From NCBI GenBank assembly GCA_029777145.1, contig JAKOSS010000883.1:1-27886 (forward strand): a stretch of 27,886 nt of DNA. The letters are read 5' to 3'. The stretch is from Acidobacteriota bacterium (lineage in GTDB: Bacteria > Acidobacteriota > Blastocatellia > Pyrinomonadales > Pyrinomonadaceae). Positions 8,103 through 19,016 of the stretch are shown here, one piece after another (position 1 is the first letter of the stretch; each line of letters begins with the position of its first letter). Made by a program: the position numbers and the translations under genes. Under the pieces are notes generated by a model, which searched no databases, had not been told where the DNA came from, and saw only the letters and a program-made list of their open reading frames with translations.

Positions 8103-8795
8103 ACCAAGGATTTCATCCATCACGTCAGAGAACTCATAGATCCCGGATTTGCCCGTGATCCATTCAGCGGCCAGCAGTGCTCCGCGGGCGAATCCTTCAC
8201 GTGAGCGCGCGGTGTGCGTCAGTTCGATCGTATCTGGAGAAGCATCGAAACCGACAACATGGGTCCCCGGAATGTCGCCCGCGCGCGTCGCGGCGATCGA
8301 AAATTCGTCCCGAAAACTTCTTTCGACGATTTCCTTCAGCTTTAACGCCGTCCCGCTCGGGGCGTCCTTCTTCCGCGAATGATGACGTTCTTCGATGAAC
8401 ACCTCGTAATCTGAGAATTTCGATACGAGCTCGGAAGCGTAGCCGGCGATCTTGAAAAAGAGGTTGACGCCAACGCTGAAGTTCGATCCGTAAACAAACG
8501 CGCCGTTCTGCCGATCGACGATCTCGAGGATCGATGCCTTCTCCGCGTTCCAGCCGGTCGTTCCCTCGACCAAAGGAACGCCCGCAAGGACGCAGGCTTC
8601 GACATTTCGACCAACGGCGGATGCGATCGTAAAGTCGATCGCGACATCGGATCCGCGAAGCCGGTCGGCAAGATCCGACGCCGCAAATGCCGCGTGGGCG
8701 TCGTCGATCACGACCCCGATCTCATGTCCCTTTTCAATAGCGAGCCGCTCGATGAGTTTTCCCATCGACCCGTGTCCGATTATCGCGACTTTCAT
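8097..8795 (-). CDS. dapB: 4-hydroxy-tetrahydrodipicolinate reductase
   Basis: The 232-residue cytoplasmic enzyme reduces hydroxy-tetrahydrodipicolinate with NAD(P)H, the second step of the DAP branch. The N-terminal dinucleotide motif IGHGSMG (about residues 6-12) and the signature HHSRKKDAPSGTAL (about 135-148), with the catalytic His and Lys, identify it. It is shorter than the E. coli protein (273 residues), as in several bacterial groups whose linker between the Rossmann and catalytic domains is reduced; no key motif is lost. It is separated from the upstream M20 gene by the 440-bp repeat element and is followed at 87 nt by the TrpF-like gene. The ATG at 8795 lacks a strong ribosome site. 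Confidence 0.93.
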   Translation of the reverse strand: MKVAIIGHGSMGKLIERLAIEKGHEIGVVIDDAHAAFAASDLADRLRGSDVAIDFTIASAVGRNVEACVLAGVPLVEGTTGWNAEKASILEIVDRQNGAFVYGSNFSVGVNLFFKIAGYASELVSKFSDYEVFIEERHHSRKKDAPSGTALKLKEIVERSFRDEFSIAATRAGDIPGTHVVGFDASPDTIELTHTARSREGFARGALLAAEWITGKSGIYEFSDVMDEILGE

Positions 8796-8856
8796 GGAGC
8801 TATTTTGTCACAACGATCGATTTCAGAACAGAGTCTTTGAAATGATCGAAGCCGTG

Positions 8857-9296
8857 CAATGCAGAGACGCGCACGAAGTAAGCGTGCCCGCTCGCAGCGC
8901 GAGCGTCAAACCTCGTGGCGGGCCGCCCAATGATTTGGCCGTTTGCGGAATCGCAGGCACTCCGAAATAGCGGCTTGCCGCCCGGATGTTTTGGCCGCTT
9001 GCGAATTCACGGGCACTCCGAAATAGCGGCTTGCCGCCCGGATGTGCGGCGACACTCGTGTCGCCGGGCGCCACCCGAACGGTCCCTTGCGGCTCCGCCG
9101 CGTAATCCCTTTGCAGGCGGCGGAGCCGCTGGGGCCATAAAGAAGCCTGCCCGGGAAAGCGGAGCTTTTCCGCACATCCGGGCGGCAACCCGCGCAAATC
9201 CTCGGACCAGGGAATTCTGTTTTCAGAATAATGATTTGGGGGCGCACATCGCTACCCGCGACCGTGCACGCTTACTTCGTGCGCGTTTCAGCATTG
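8857..9296. mobile_element. 440-bp inverted-repeat element with nested hairpins (MITE/BIME-like), no ORF
   Basis: The ends are an inverted 34-bp repeat, 8857-8890 against 9263-9296, identical at 31 of 34 positions by hand alignment; both contain CGCGCACGAAGTAAGCGTGC. Inside are a second perfect inverted pair of 19 bp (9031-9049 with 9170-9188), a 12-bp pair GCGGCTCCGCCG (9089-9100 with 9118-9129), and hairpins at 8889-8906, 9047-9066 and 9214-9229. A direct repeat of 34 identical nt (8956-8989 and 9012-9045) forms a 56-nt tandem duplication. There is no transposase, so any movement would be in trans. It covers nearly the whole gap 8796-9271, and its right end runs into the 3' end of the M20 gene. 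I see no target-site duplication with confidence. Confidence 0.65.
8956..9045. repeat. 56-nt tandem duplication with 34-nt identical core
   Basis: The core GGCACTCCGAAATAGCGGCT, continuing TGCCGCCCGGATGT, occurs at 8956-8989 and again at 9012-9045. The 22 nt before each core (TTTGGCCG-TTGCG type) are related but diverged. Two copies only, with unequal spacer identity, argue against a CRISPR array. Confidence 0.8.
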
Positions 9297-10288
9297 AGCA
9301 ACTTGAGCGCGAGCCCTTCATAAAGACCGACGGCCGTGTCGAGATCTTTCTTGAGGACGAACTCGTGTTTCGTGTGGGCGTCGAGGATCGAACCGGGGCC
9401 GAGGAGCAACGGTCGTCCCCACTTCGTCAGGTAAGGGATGTCGGTCGTGAACCGCACGACCTTCTGGCTGAAGCCGTCGACCGCGACCATCCGGACCGGC
9501 AGACTGCACGATTGCACGTCGATCTCGCCGCGCCCGTCGACAGCTTCTTCGAGCATTTCAAGAATCGGTTCTAGCGGAGTCACCATACGAATATGAAGCG
9601 CCGCTTCGGCCGACGGCGCGATCACGTTCGATCCGACGCCGCCCGACAGAACGCCGACGTTAAGCGTCGAATCGCCGAAGAACTCGTCTTTCGGGAGTAC
9701 GAGCCGGCGGATGTCTTCGAGAATGTCGAGCAGCTTGTCGATCGCCGATTCGCCGGTCTCCGGGTATGCCGAATGCCCCGCCTTTCCGGTCGTCCGGATG
9801 ATCACGCGCATGCTGCCCTTTGATCCGATGGCGAGGTCGTTGTCGGTCGGCTCGCCGTTGATCAAATACTCGCATCGCGCCGCGAGCGGATGATCGTTCG
9901 CAGCCTTCGCGCCGATTGATGCACGCTCCTCTTCCACCGTGTACAACAGTCCGATATCCATAATGCCCTGAGCACGCAATTTCTCGGCGGCCGTGATCTG
10001 CGCGGCGATGATCCCCTTCGCGTCGCACGAGCCGCGGCCGTAGATCTTCTCCGCATCCTGGGTCGGAGGAATTTGCGGCGGAACCGTGTCGAGGTGCGTC
10101 GAGAACACAACGCGCGGGTTTCCGTTCAAATGCGCGATCACGTTGCTTTGACTTTCTGAAACCGGTTGCAGTTCGACGGTCCAGCCGAGTTTGCCCAATA
10201 AATCCCGCATAAATTCGGCGACGGCTTTCTCATCGCCGGAAACCGACGGAATCCTCATCAAATCAATCGTCAGAGCGGAAACGTCCAT
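9272..10288 (-). CDS. M20 family metallopeptidase, candidate succinyl-DAP desuccinylase
   Basis: The 338-residue protein belongs to the ArgE/DapE/ACY1/CPG2 di-zinc family. Metal and catalytic residues are visible: STHLDTV (His65, Asp67), GSCDAKG (Asp89), the VEEER block (Glu119-121), NGEPTDN (Glu146) and a C-terminal DAHTKHEF histidine; a dimerisation domain lies between about 165 and 270. Sequence alone does not separate DapE from acetylornithine deacetylase. The neighbouring dapB, dapA and dapD and the need for a desuccinylase favour DapE by context. It is somewhat shorter than E. coli DapE (375). The last codons (ETRTK and the TAA stop) come from the terminal repeat of the 440-bp element, so the original C-terminus may have been altered. 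The ATG at 10288 starts MDVSALTI. Confidence 0.85.
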   Translation of the reverse strand: MDVSALTIDLMRIPSVSGDEKAVAEFMRDLLGKLGWTVELQPVSESQSNVIAHLNGNPRVVFSTHLDTVPPQIPPTQDAEKIYGRGSCDAKGIIAAQITAAEKLRAQGIMDIGLLYTVEEERASIGAKAANDHPLAARCEYLINGEPTDNDLAIGSKGSMRVIIRTTGKAGHSAYPETGESAIDKLLDILEDIRRLVLPKDEFFGDSTLNVGVLSGGVGSNVIAPSAEAALHIRMVTPLEPILEMLEEAVDGRGEIDVQSCSLPVRMVAVDGFSQKVVRFTTDIPYLTKWGRPLLLGPGSILDAHTKHEFVLKKDLDTAVGLYEGLALKLLNAETRTK

Positions 10289-10329
10289 ATTTGAACGAGA
10301 GTAGCACGTTCGCGTTTTGGCCTCATCTT

Positions 10330-10343
10330 ATGATTGCAATCAT
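10330..10343 (+). promoter_or_regulatory. FNR/CRP-type palindrome, centred 41.5 bp before a start codon
   Basis: ATGATTGCAATCAT is a perfect 14-bp palindrome with the TGAT-N4-ATCA core of FNR/DNR-type sites. Its centre (10336.5) lies 41.5 bp upstream of the ATG at 10378. A TATTTT hexamer at 10366-10371 sits exactly where the -10 box would be if the ATG itself were +1. The outer bases match those of the site at 23027-23040. Confidence 0.55.
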
Positions 10344-10377
10344 ATCCACAATCGTTAAGGCCGATTATTTTGTAACT

Positions 10378-10710
10378 ATGAAACTGCGAATTGAGCACAA
10401 CTCGGTTCGATTGAGGCTGAGTGCTGACGATATTGAACGATTCGTCGAGACCGGACGTTTGGGTGAGACATGTACCTTTGGCTCGGGGATGGAGTTTAAT
10501 TACGTTCTGGAAGTGGGTGGAACTTCACTCGCCGCCGGTTTTGATGAAGGCACGCTGGCGATCGCTATCCCAAGCGACATGGCGGAGACCTGGACACGCG
10601 GCGGGGGAATCGGCTTCGAGCGGACTCAAATTAATGACGACGGCACAAGTCTGACGATCGTGGTCGAGCGTGATTTGGGACGAAAGCACAATCAGCCTGT
10701 GCTGGGTTGA
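10378..10710 (+). CDS. Small uncharacterised protein (DUF7009-like)
   Basis: The 110-residue soluble protein starts MKLRIEHNSVRLRLSADDIERFVETG. It resembles small proteins I remember as DUF7009, but I am not certain of the name and know no function. It has no signal peptide, helix or cysteine cluster; one Cys is near residue 35 (ETCTFG). The frame is open upstream to 10291, but that part does not look coding. The ATG at 10378 has no Shine-Dalgarno sequence, and an FNR-type box with a -10-like hexamer would place transcription start at the ATG itself, suggesting a leaderless message. It converges with the TorD gene, ending 9 nt from that gene's stop. Sharing an operator type with the respiratory operon hints at a related role. 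Confidence 0.7.
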   Translation: MKLRIEHNSVRLRLSADDIERFVETGRLGETCTFGSGMEFNYVLEVGGTSLAAGFDEGTLAIAIPSDMAETWTRGGGIGFERTQINDDGTSLTIVVERDLGRKHNQPVLG

Positions 10711-10719
10711 GGTTTCACG

Positions 10720-11352
10720 TCAAAACGCGCAATCGATCTCTGCATCCGGATCTGAGAGGACCGGCAGGACACGGCTGTGCTTCTTGTCCTTGTCGGGGCC
10801 TACCCGGCGAAAAAGAGTCTCAGATGCGATCGCCAGGTAGTCGATTTCAGACTCGGACAATGACTTCGCGATCTGCTCACTCATCTTCGCCAGATGATCG
10901 TCGAGGAATGTCTGAGCGGCTTTTGAAGTCAATTCGGCGTTCTCCTTTTCACCACACATCAAGGCAAACGCCTCCTTCATCTTCAGGTAAGCGACAAACC
11001 CCGCTTCGACCGCGACATGGTCCGGAACCTCGCCGGTTTTGGGTGAATACGCGAACGCTTGGTAGTAGGCCGAAAGCTCCGAAAGCAGATAACCAGGCTG
11101 GACCCAGTCACGGTAGCTGATCTCGCGGGCCGGTGCCGGGCCACCGGGGCCGAAAATCGCATGATACAGCCCCTCACCGGCTTGCGATCTGGCCCATTCG
11201 GCCGCTTTGCGCAAGTCAGGGTCGGCCACCTCACCTGCCAGCCCTTCAACATCTCGGTGCCATTCCCCTACCGGGCATTCAAATAGCAAACTGATCATCC
11301 GCCATTCGGCGGCCTCGCTGATCAACTGGTTTACACGATTCTGATTTGACAT
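10720..11352 (-). CDS. TorD/DmsD/NarJ-family molybdoenzyme chaperone
   Basis: This 210-residue, mainly helical cytoplasmic protein has the family hallmarks: LLFECP in the first helical part, LYHAIFGPGGPAPAREIS in the middle (compare the F-GPG-P-P-E pattern of TorD proteins), then LLSELSAYYQAF and the DHVAVEAGFVAYL helix, the E-P-DH-type motif. Such chaperones bind the Tat signal of their Mo enzyme and help cofactor loading before export. It is the last gene of the operon whose alpha subunit has a Tat signal, so that protein is its likely client. Its ATG lies 5 nt after the hemerythrin-like gene's stop. The C-terminus (about 175-210) is charged and probably flexible. Confidence 0.88.
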   Translation of the reverse strand: MSNQNRVNQLISEAAEWRMISLLFECPVGEWHRDVEGLAGEVADPDLRKAAEWARSQAGEGLYHAIFGPGGPAPAREISYRDWVQPGYLLSELSAYYQAFAYSPKTGEVPDHVAVEAGFVAYLKMKEAFALMCGEKENAELTSKAAQTFLDDHLAKMSEQIAKSLSESEIDYLAIASETLFRRVGPDKDKKHSRVLPVLSDPDAEIDCAF

Positions 11353-11357
11353 ATGCG

Positions 11358-11840
11358 CTAATGGACGAAACTCTCGGTTACTTTGCTCAGAAGTTCCGCC
11401 TTCTCCTCGTCACTGGTGATCCGATCAAGCTCCGGATACAGGAAACGAGTTTCCCGTATATCGTGGTGGTCGCAGAGTTTCTTGTAAAAAGCCTCGCGCT
11501 CAAGCAGCCAGATCAGTTTCCTGTCGGGTTCCGGATCGGTTTTCAGATTCCCGATCTCTTCCCTGAACTGCACGAGATGCGCCTTGAGCCGCTCGTGATC
11601 GTCATAGAACATCTGAACCGCGGCCCCGAGCTTTTGTTCGCCGCGTTCGGCGTAGATCGGAAGCAGATGCGTGTTCTCGTCCTCGATATGTTTCAGGATC
11701 GCCGTTTCGTACTTTTCAAGCAGTTCGAGCGCCGCCTCGAACTCGAATCTAATGAGCTTCTTCTGATGTTCAAAGAACATCTCTTCAAGCTCTTCGTGAA
11801 TGTCCAGCAGTACGCTCAGTTTCTTTGCAGGCAAACTCAT
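11358..11840 (-). CDS. Hemerythrin-like (HHE) domain protein
   Basis: This 160-residue four-helix protein shows the non-haem di-iron ligand pattern: HEELEEMFFEHQ (His15), LKHIEDEN (His51, Glu55), YDDHERLKAH (His82) and CDHHDIRETRFLYPELD near the C-terminus. The start is the ATG at 11840, which overlaps the gamma-subunit stop as ATGA; an in-frame TTG at 11861 is less likely. No export signal is present, so it should be cytoplasmic. Family members bind O2 or NO, sense them, or repair iron centres. Tight coupling between the gamma subunit and the chaperone suggests it works with this respiratory enzyme, for example in handling NO or protecting Fe-S clusters during assembly; that role is inference. 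Confidence 0.88.
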   Translation of the reverse strand: MSLPAKKLSVLLDIHEELEEMFFEHQKKLIRFEFEAALELLEKYETAILKHIEDENTHLLPIYAERGEQKLGAAVQMFYDDHERLKAHLVQFREEIGNLKTDPEPDRKLIWLLEREAFYKKLCDHHDIRETRFLYPELDRITSDEEKAELLSKVTESFVH

Positions 11841-12682
11841 TTCACCAACAAATTTACCCAACCGGACCGCATTTTCCTAGCGCCCGTCTCACCGTGCGCG
11901 CCCTGCCACACGGCGAACGCGATCTGCGACGGCGATTCCTTCGAAAGACCCGCCGGAAGCGGGCGCGTGATGACTATCGCCCAACCCGAACGGGTCCTGA
12001 CGCCTTTGCCTTTGGAGAACTGGTTCGGACCGGGCGAAAGCGTTCCCGGACCTTCGGCGATGAGATCCTCGACGGGCTGCGTGCGCGGCCCTTCGCGGCC
12101 GTTCCCGAGCGCGCGCGCCGGCGCATACCTCTTCGCGGCCTGGGCCTGCGCATCGGGATTGTTCTCGAGCGACTTGGCGTTGAACGGATAGTGATCGGGC
12201 TTGGCGTTCGGATAGATACTCGTGATCTCGTCCGCCCGCCCGTCCACGATCGCCTGCCAGTCGGCCCGCCAGTACGAGATCTCGACCGTCTTTCCCGTTT
12301 CGCCCATTTGCGGTGCGGGAACGTTCGGATCGATCTTCGCCGGCACCTGGACCGCGACGCCGTCCATGAACCGCGCCGGGCCGGGGAGATCGTTCGGACT
12401 GTCGTCGGCCCATTCGATCCGGAACGCGATCTCCGTGCCGTCGGTGATCGCCTGCACCTGGACCTCCTGCGTCGAAGCCTCCATCAAACGCGGCTCCACC
12501 AGATCCTGCGGGATCAGTTTCGAAAGATGCACCGGCGCCGAACCCCAGACCGAGGCGTCGGCATCGAGCGTTATCTTCTGGCCCGGGAGCACCTGAACGT
12601 CAGGCGTTCCGACGACCGCGCGCCGGCAAGCGCCCACGGCCAGGAGCGACAACACAAGTGCGATGATTAATGTTGATTTCAT
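11837..12682 (-). CDS. Gamma subunit, ethylbenzene-dehydrogenase-type haem b protein, lipoprotein
   Basis: This 281-residue protein has a signal peptide with lipobox VGAC (Cys19), so it is exported and lipid-anchored. The remainder looks like the haem-binding subunit of periplasmic type II Mo enzymes (EbdC/DdhC/NxrC-like). It has a beta-rich body beginning QKITLDADASVWGSAP, then TEIAFRIEWADDSP, with later VEISYWRADWQ and GWAIVITRPLP. In characterised relatives haem b is held by Met and Lys; I cannot assign the residues here. It should take or give electrons to the beta subunit. I chose the ATG at 12682; the open frame upstream (starting MGIGIWDLG) is made by the heptamer repeat in the spacer. 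The gene follows the beta subunit at 45 nt and overlaps the hemerythrin-like gene by 4 nt. Confidence 0.78.
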   Translation of the reverse strand: MKSTLIIALVLSLLAVGACRRAVVGTPDVQVLPGQKITLDADASVWGSAPVHLSKLIPQDLVEPRLMEASTQEVQVQAITDGTEIAFRIEWADDSPNDLPGPARFMDGVAVQVPAKIDPNVPAPQMGETGKTVEISYWRADWQAIVDGRADEITSIYPNAKPDHYPFNAKSLENNPDAQAQAAKRYAPARALGNGREGPRTQPVEDLIAEGPGTLSPGPNQFSKGKGVRTRSGWAIVITRPLPAGLSKESPSQIAFAVWQGAHGETGARKMRSGWVNLLVK

Positions 12683-12690
12683 GGCTACAC

Positions 12691-12722
12691 CAATTCCCAA
12701 ATCCCAAATCCCAATTCCCAAA
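12691..12722. repeat. AATCCCA / AATTCCCA heptamer-octamer tandem repeat
   Basis: The plus strand reads AATTCCCA, AATCCCA, AATCCCA, AATTCCCA, i.e. four units in 32 nt. It fills most of the 45-nt spacer between the beta and gamma subunit genes and creates an in-frame GIGIWDLGIG extension that I do not accept as protein. Confidence 0.7.
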
Positions 12723-12727
12723 TGCGT

Positions 12728-13876
12728 TCACGGGCAATTGACGCGCGTGATCTGATAGAGCTTGTCGTACGCCGGACGCTCATGCACCGGTTCCTTGAGC
12801 GGTACATCGACAACCTCTTTGCCGTTCGCGTCGAGCCCGATGACCTTGTCGCCGACCCGCTTCCAGCGCTCCATCACCATCTCGCTCGAACCGAACAGCC
12901 CGAGCAGGCCGGTCAGATCGTCGTCTTTGTTCGCCGCCGCCTCGCGATAGGTCTTGACCGCGTGATCGACACCCGGGCCGAACATCTGCTTCGTGAACGA
13001 GGTCGGAACATGGATCGGCGGAATATAGTAGATGTTCGGCTCGAGCCCGAACTGCGGGAACAGCGGCAGCGCGACCTTCTTGACGTGCACGAGATAGTCG
13101 ATCGGATTCTCCGGATTCGCCTTATCGGGCGGATTGATGAATCCCGCAAGCCTGATCTTGCCGATGCAATTGACGAAACACTGCGGCTGAATGCCCTGCT
13201 CGATCTTCGGGAAACACGCGATGCATTTCTCCGAAGTGCCGGTCATCATGTTGAAGAAGACCTTTTTATACGGACATCCGCGGACGCATTCCTGATAACC
13301 GCGGCACCTTCCCTGATCGACAAGCACAATGCCGTCCTCGGGCCGTTTGTAGATCGATCCGCGCGGACACGACGCGAGACAGCCGGGATAGGTGCAGTGA
13401 TTGCAGATCCGCGCAAGATAGTAGAACCACGCCATGTTGTGCGTTTCAAAGATGTTCGCTCCGCCGTCGACGCCGCCCGCGCAATCGTCTTCACCGACGT
13501 TCGGATAGGCGTAATCCTCATCGGCGGGACGCCAGCCGAGCACGCGTTCACCCGCCGGCGCGGATTCGAAGATCGTACTTCCCTCGTATACCGGCTTTTC
13601 GCCGCCCTCGTTCCACTTCTGCCCCTCGAGCATGTCGAGCAGCTTCAGATCCCAGGCGAGCGGATAAAAGCCGTAGGGCTTCGACTCGACGTTGTTCCAG
13701 AGCATGTATTCCTGACCTTTTCCAGAGGTCCAGGTCGTTTTGCACGCGAGCGTGCAGGTCTGGCAGGCGATGCATTTGTTGATGTCGAAGACCGCGGCGA
13801 ACTGTTTGTTCGGCCGGCTTTCGGGATACCAATAGGACATTTCACGTCCGAGCTGCCAATTGAATACGCGGGCCAT
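12728..13876 (-). CDS. Beta (Fe-S) subunit of periplasmic type II molybdoenzyme
   Basis: This 382-residue ferredoxin-type subunit is NarH/NxrB/DdhB-like. Four cluster motifs are visible: [11 protein letters not shown] (Cys35, 38, 41, 45), [13 protein letters not shown] (Cys158, 161, 166, 170), [11 protein letters not shown] (Cys191, 197, 201, with Tyr194 where a fourth Cys would be) and CIACF...CFVNC (Cys218, 221, 233, 237). The Tyr site corresponds to the NarH tryptophan, so one [3Fe-4S] and three [4Fe-4S] clusters are expected. It has no signal peptide and probably rides through Tat with alpha. The ATG at 13876 has AAGGAG upstream, 17 nt after the alpha stop; the frame open to 13981 overlaps alpha and is rejected. 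It carries electrons between the Mo subunit and gamma or the c haems. Confidence 0.93.
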   Translation of the reverse strand: MARVFNWQLGREMSYWYPESRPNKQFAAVFDINKCIACQTCTLACKTTWTSGKGQEYMLWNNVESKPYGFYPLAWDLKLLDMLEGQKWNEGGEKPVYEGSTIFESAPAGERVLGWRPADEDYAYPNVGEDDCAGGVDGGANIFETHNMAWFYYLARICNHCTYPGCLASCPRGSIYKRPEDGIVLVDQGRCRGYQECVRGCPYKKVFFNMMTGTSEKCIACFPKIEQGIQPQCFVNCIGKIRLAGFINPPDKANPENPIDYLVHVKKVALPLFPQFGLEPNIYYIPPIHVPTSFTKQMFGPGVDHAVKTYREAAANKDDDLTGLLGLFGSSEMVMERWKRVGDKVIGLDANGKEVVDVPLKEPVHERPAYDKLYQITRVNCP

Positions 13877-13893
13877 AATCTTCTGTCTCCTTT

Positions 13894-17328
<3,435 letters not shown>

Positions 17329-17351
17329 ATATATTCACCGCTGCCTTTCAG

Positions 17352-19007
17352 CTACTTCGTCCCCAATGACCTCAGATAAACGACGATCGCCTCGATCTCG
17401 GCGGGCGTCAGCGTACGGCGGATGATCGATCCCGCCGCGAATCCCTGCATCGTCGTTCCCCGTCTTCCGCGGGCGATCGTTCCGGTCAGATAGGTGTCGG
17501 ATGCCAGGTCGAGAAATGCCTTGTTGCCGATCGCCGGCCCTTCGATGCCCTCGCCGAGAGCTCCGTGACAACCGGCGCAATTCGATTGATAAAGACGGCC
17601 GCCGAGCGCCGGGTCACCCTTGGCCCAGATCCGCGGCAGCTCGTCGGGCTTTGCCTGCACTCCGCCGCCGAGCTTGCGGATATACGCCACCAGCGCCGCG
17701 ATCTCGTCTTTCGAAAAGCCGTTCTCACGCTCACCCCAGGCAAGCATCGGACGACCCGGCCGGCCCTTAACGATCGTCTGGGCGATGAATTCGTCCGAAG
17801 CGATCTCGAGGAAATCAGGATTCGTGATCGACGGGTTCGGGATGGAGTTGGCAAAGCGCATACCCTTCCCACCGGATCCATGGCACGCCGAACAAACGGC
17901 GCTGTAGACTCCTTCGCCGTCTGAGACGAATTCCCGGGCGCCGAACTTCATCGCGCGAACCCGGTCCTTGGGCAGATAAAGGTCCGGGAGCGTTTGTCTT
18001 CTCAGGGACAGGACATACATCGTCAATGTCTCGATCTTTTCCTCGGACAAGCCTAGTGCCGGCATTTGCGATCCTTTGACCGTCGAGGCCGGCGATCGAA
18101 AGTGCTGTTTCAGCCAATTCGAAAGCGATCGTTCGCCGGGCACGTTTGAAAAGTTGAGCTGGTTTGGATCCTTGAGCCCGGAAAGGGAGAGATCGACCCC
18201 GGCGTCGCCGCCGAAGTTTCCGACCTTGTGGCAACCGGCGCAGCCGACCGAGTTGAATTCTGCCTTTGCTTCGATCAACTTCGACGCGCCCATCTGCGTG
18301 TCGAGCAAGACCTTAAGTGCTGCGCGATCGACATCACTGATCTCGCGAAAGGCGTTCTTCCACACCTCATCGCTGTCCTTTTTGGCAACATGTGCCGCGT
18401 ACCAATCCGCGCTGTAGCCTTTTATCCCGGTATTTGAGAGATCAGGTCCCTCCATCCCGGTGATGTTCCCGCCGACCCGAAGCGTTCCGCCCCGGCTTTC
18501 GACGCGGTGACACGCATAACAGTCGAGCCTTTCGAAAATACGACGAGCATTGGCAAGTGAATCCGAAGTCGGAACGGCGAGCGGAGTGTGGCAGGTTCCG
18601 CACCCGGCATAGGCGTATTTCGCGGGAAGCATCGGTTCGGTCCAGAACTCGACGGTCCCGTGCGCGTCCTCGCGGGTCGTCGCGAGCCCCTGTCCACCGT
18701 GGCAAACGGTGCAACCGATCTCGTTCGGCGAATGGACCACAGGTTTATGCGGGGCAGCAACCTTCAATGATGAAGAGATCTCCTCTCCGGGCGCCATTCC
18801 GACATGGCATGTGACACAACGGTCGGCTCGCTTCAGATTCGGATTGACGACCTGCCGGAAACGCATTTCAACTGCTCCGTCGGACGTCTTCGCCGAAGCC
18901 TGGATCGAATGCCATTCCTTGAAGAAATTCTCGGAGACGGCGGCCGCAACGAGCAGTATCAGGACGCCGAGACTCGAGAATAGAAGCAGGTACTTATTCT
19001 TGTTCAT
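17352..19007 (-). CDS. Membrane-anchored heptaheme cytochrome c
   Basis: This 551-residue protein has an N-terminal membrane helix (about residues 6-24), probably uncleaved, and seven CxxCH sites at Cys64, 99, 136, 163, 256, 372 and 477. The first four form a compact multihaem part (64-167). The fifth lies in its own domain (about 240-335, with SQMPALGL as a possible Met ligand region). The last two are class I-like mono-haem domains (about 360-450 and 463-551). It probably replaces the simple cytochrome c1 of a bc complex and wires Rieske/cytochrome b to the Mo enzyme's periplasmic haems. The ATG lies 9 nt after the cytochrome b stop, and the alpha gene follows at 23 nt. No family name is claimed. 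Confidence 0.9.
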   Translation of the reverse strand: MNKNKYLLLFSSLGVLILLVAAAVSENFFKEWHSIQASAKTSDGAVEMRFRQVVNPNLKRADRCVTCHVGMAPGEEISSSLKVAAPHKPVVHSPNEIGCTVCHGGQGLATTREDAHGTVEFWTEPMLPAKYAYAGCGTCHTPLAVPTSDSLANARRIFERLDCYACHRVESRGGTLRVGGNITGMEGPDLSNTGIKGYSADWYAAHVAKKDSDEVWKNAFREISDVDRAALKVLLDTQMGASKLIEAKAEFNSVGCAGCHKVGNFGGDAGVDLSLSGLKDPNQLNFSNVPGERSLSNWLKQHFRSPASTVKGSQMPALGLSEEKIETLTMYVLSLRRQTLPDLYLPKDRVRAMKFGAREFVSDGEGVYSAVCSACHGSGGKGMRFANSIPNPSITNPDFLEIASDEFIAQTIVKGRPGRPMLAWGERENGFSKDEIAALVAYIRKLGGGVQAKPDELPRIWAKGDPALGGRLYQSNCAGCHGALGEGIEGPAIGNKAFLDLASDTYLTGTIARGRRGTTMQGFAAGSIIRRTLTPAEIEAIVVYLRSLGTK

Positions 19008-19016
19008 ATCGGTGAA

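Noticed and set aside
8956..9045. Two 34-nt repeats as a possible mini CRISPR array
   Set aside because: There are only two copies, the 22-nt spacers are related to each other, no cas gene is present, and it sits inside a larger inverted-repeat element.
8906..9247. Short ORFs on both strands in the 440-bp element
   Set aside because: They translate tandem and inverted repeats, have no ribosome site, and contain no protein-like hydrophobic pattern.
9272..10288. Calling the M20 gene dapE outright
   Set aside because: ArgE and DapE share all visible motifs; only the neighbouring dap genes favour DapE, so the symbol was left empty.
10291..10377. Longer form of the small DUF7009-like gene
   Set aside because: The upstream codons contain the operator and -10-like box, and the protein-like part begins at MKLRIEHN.
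12683..12721. N-terminal extension GIGIWDLGIG of the gamma subunit
   Set aside because: It is encoded by the heptamer repeat and would hide the lipoprotein signal that starts at the ATG at 12682.
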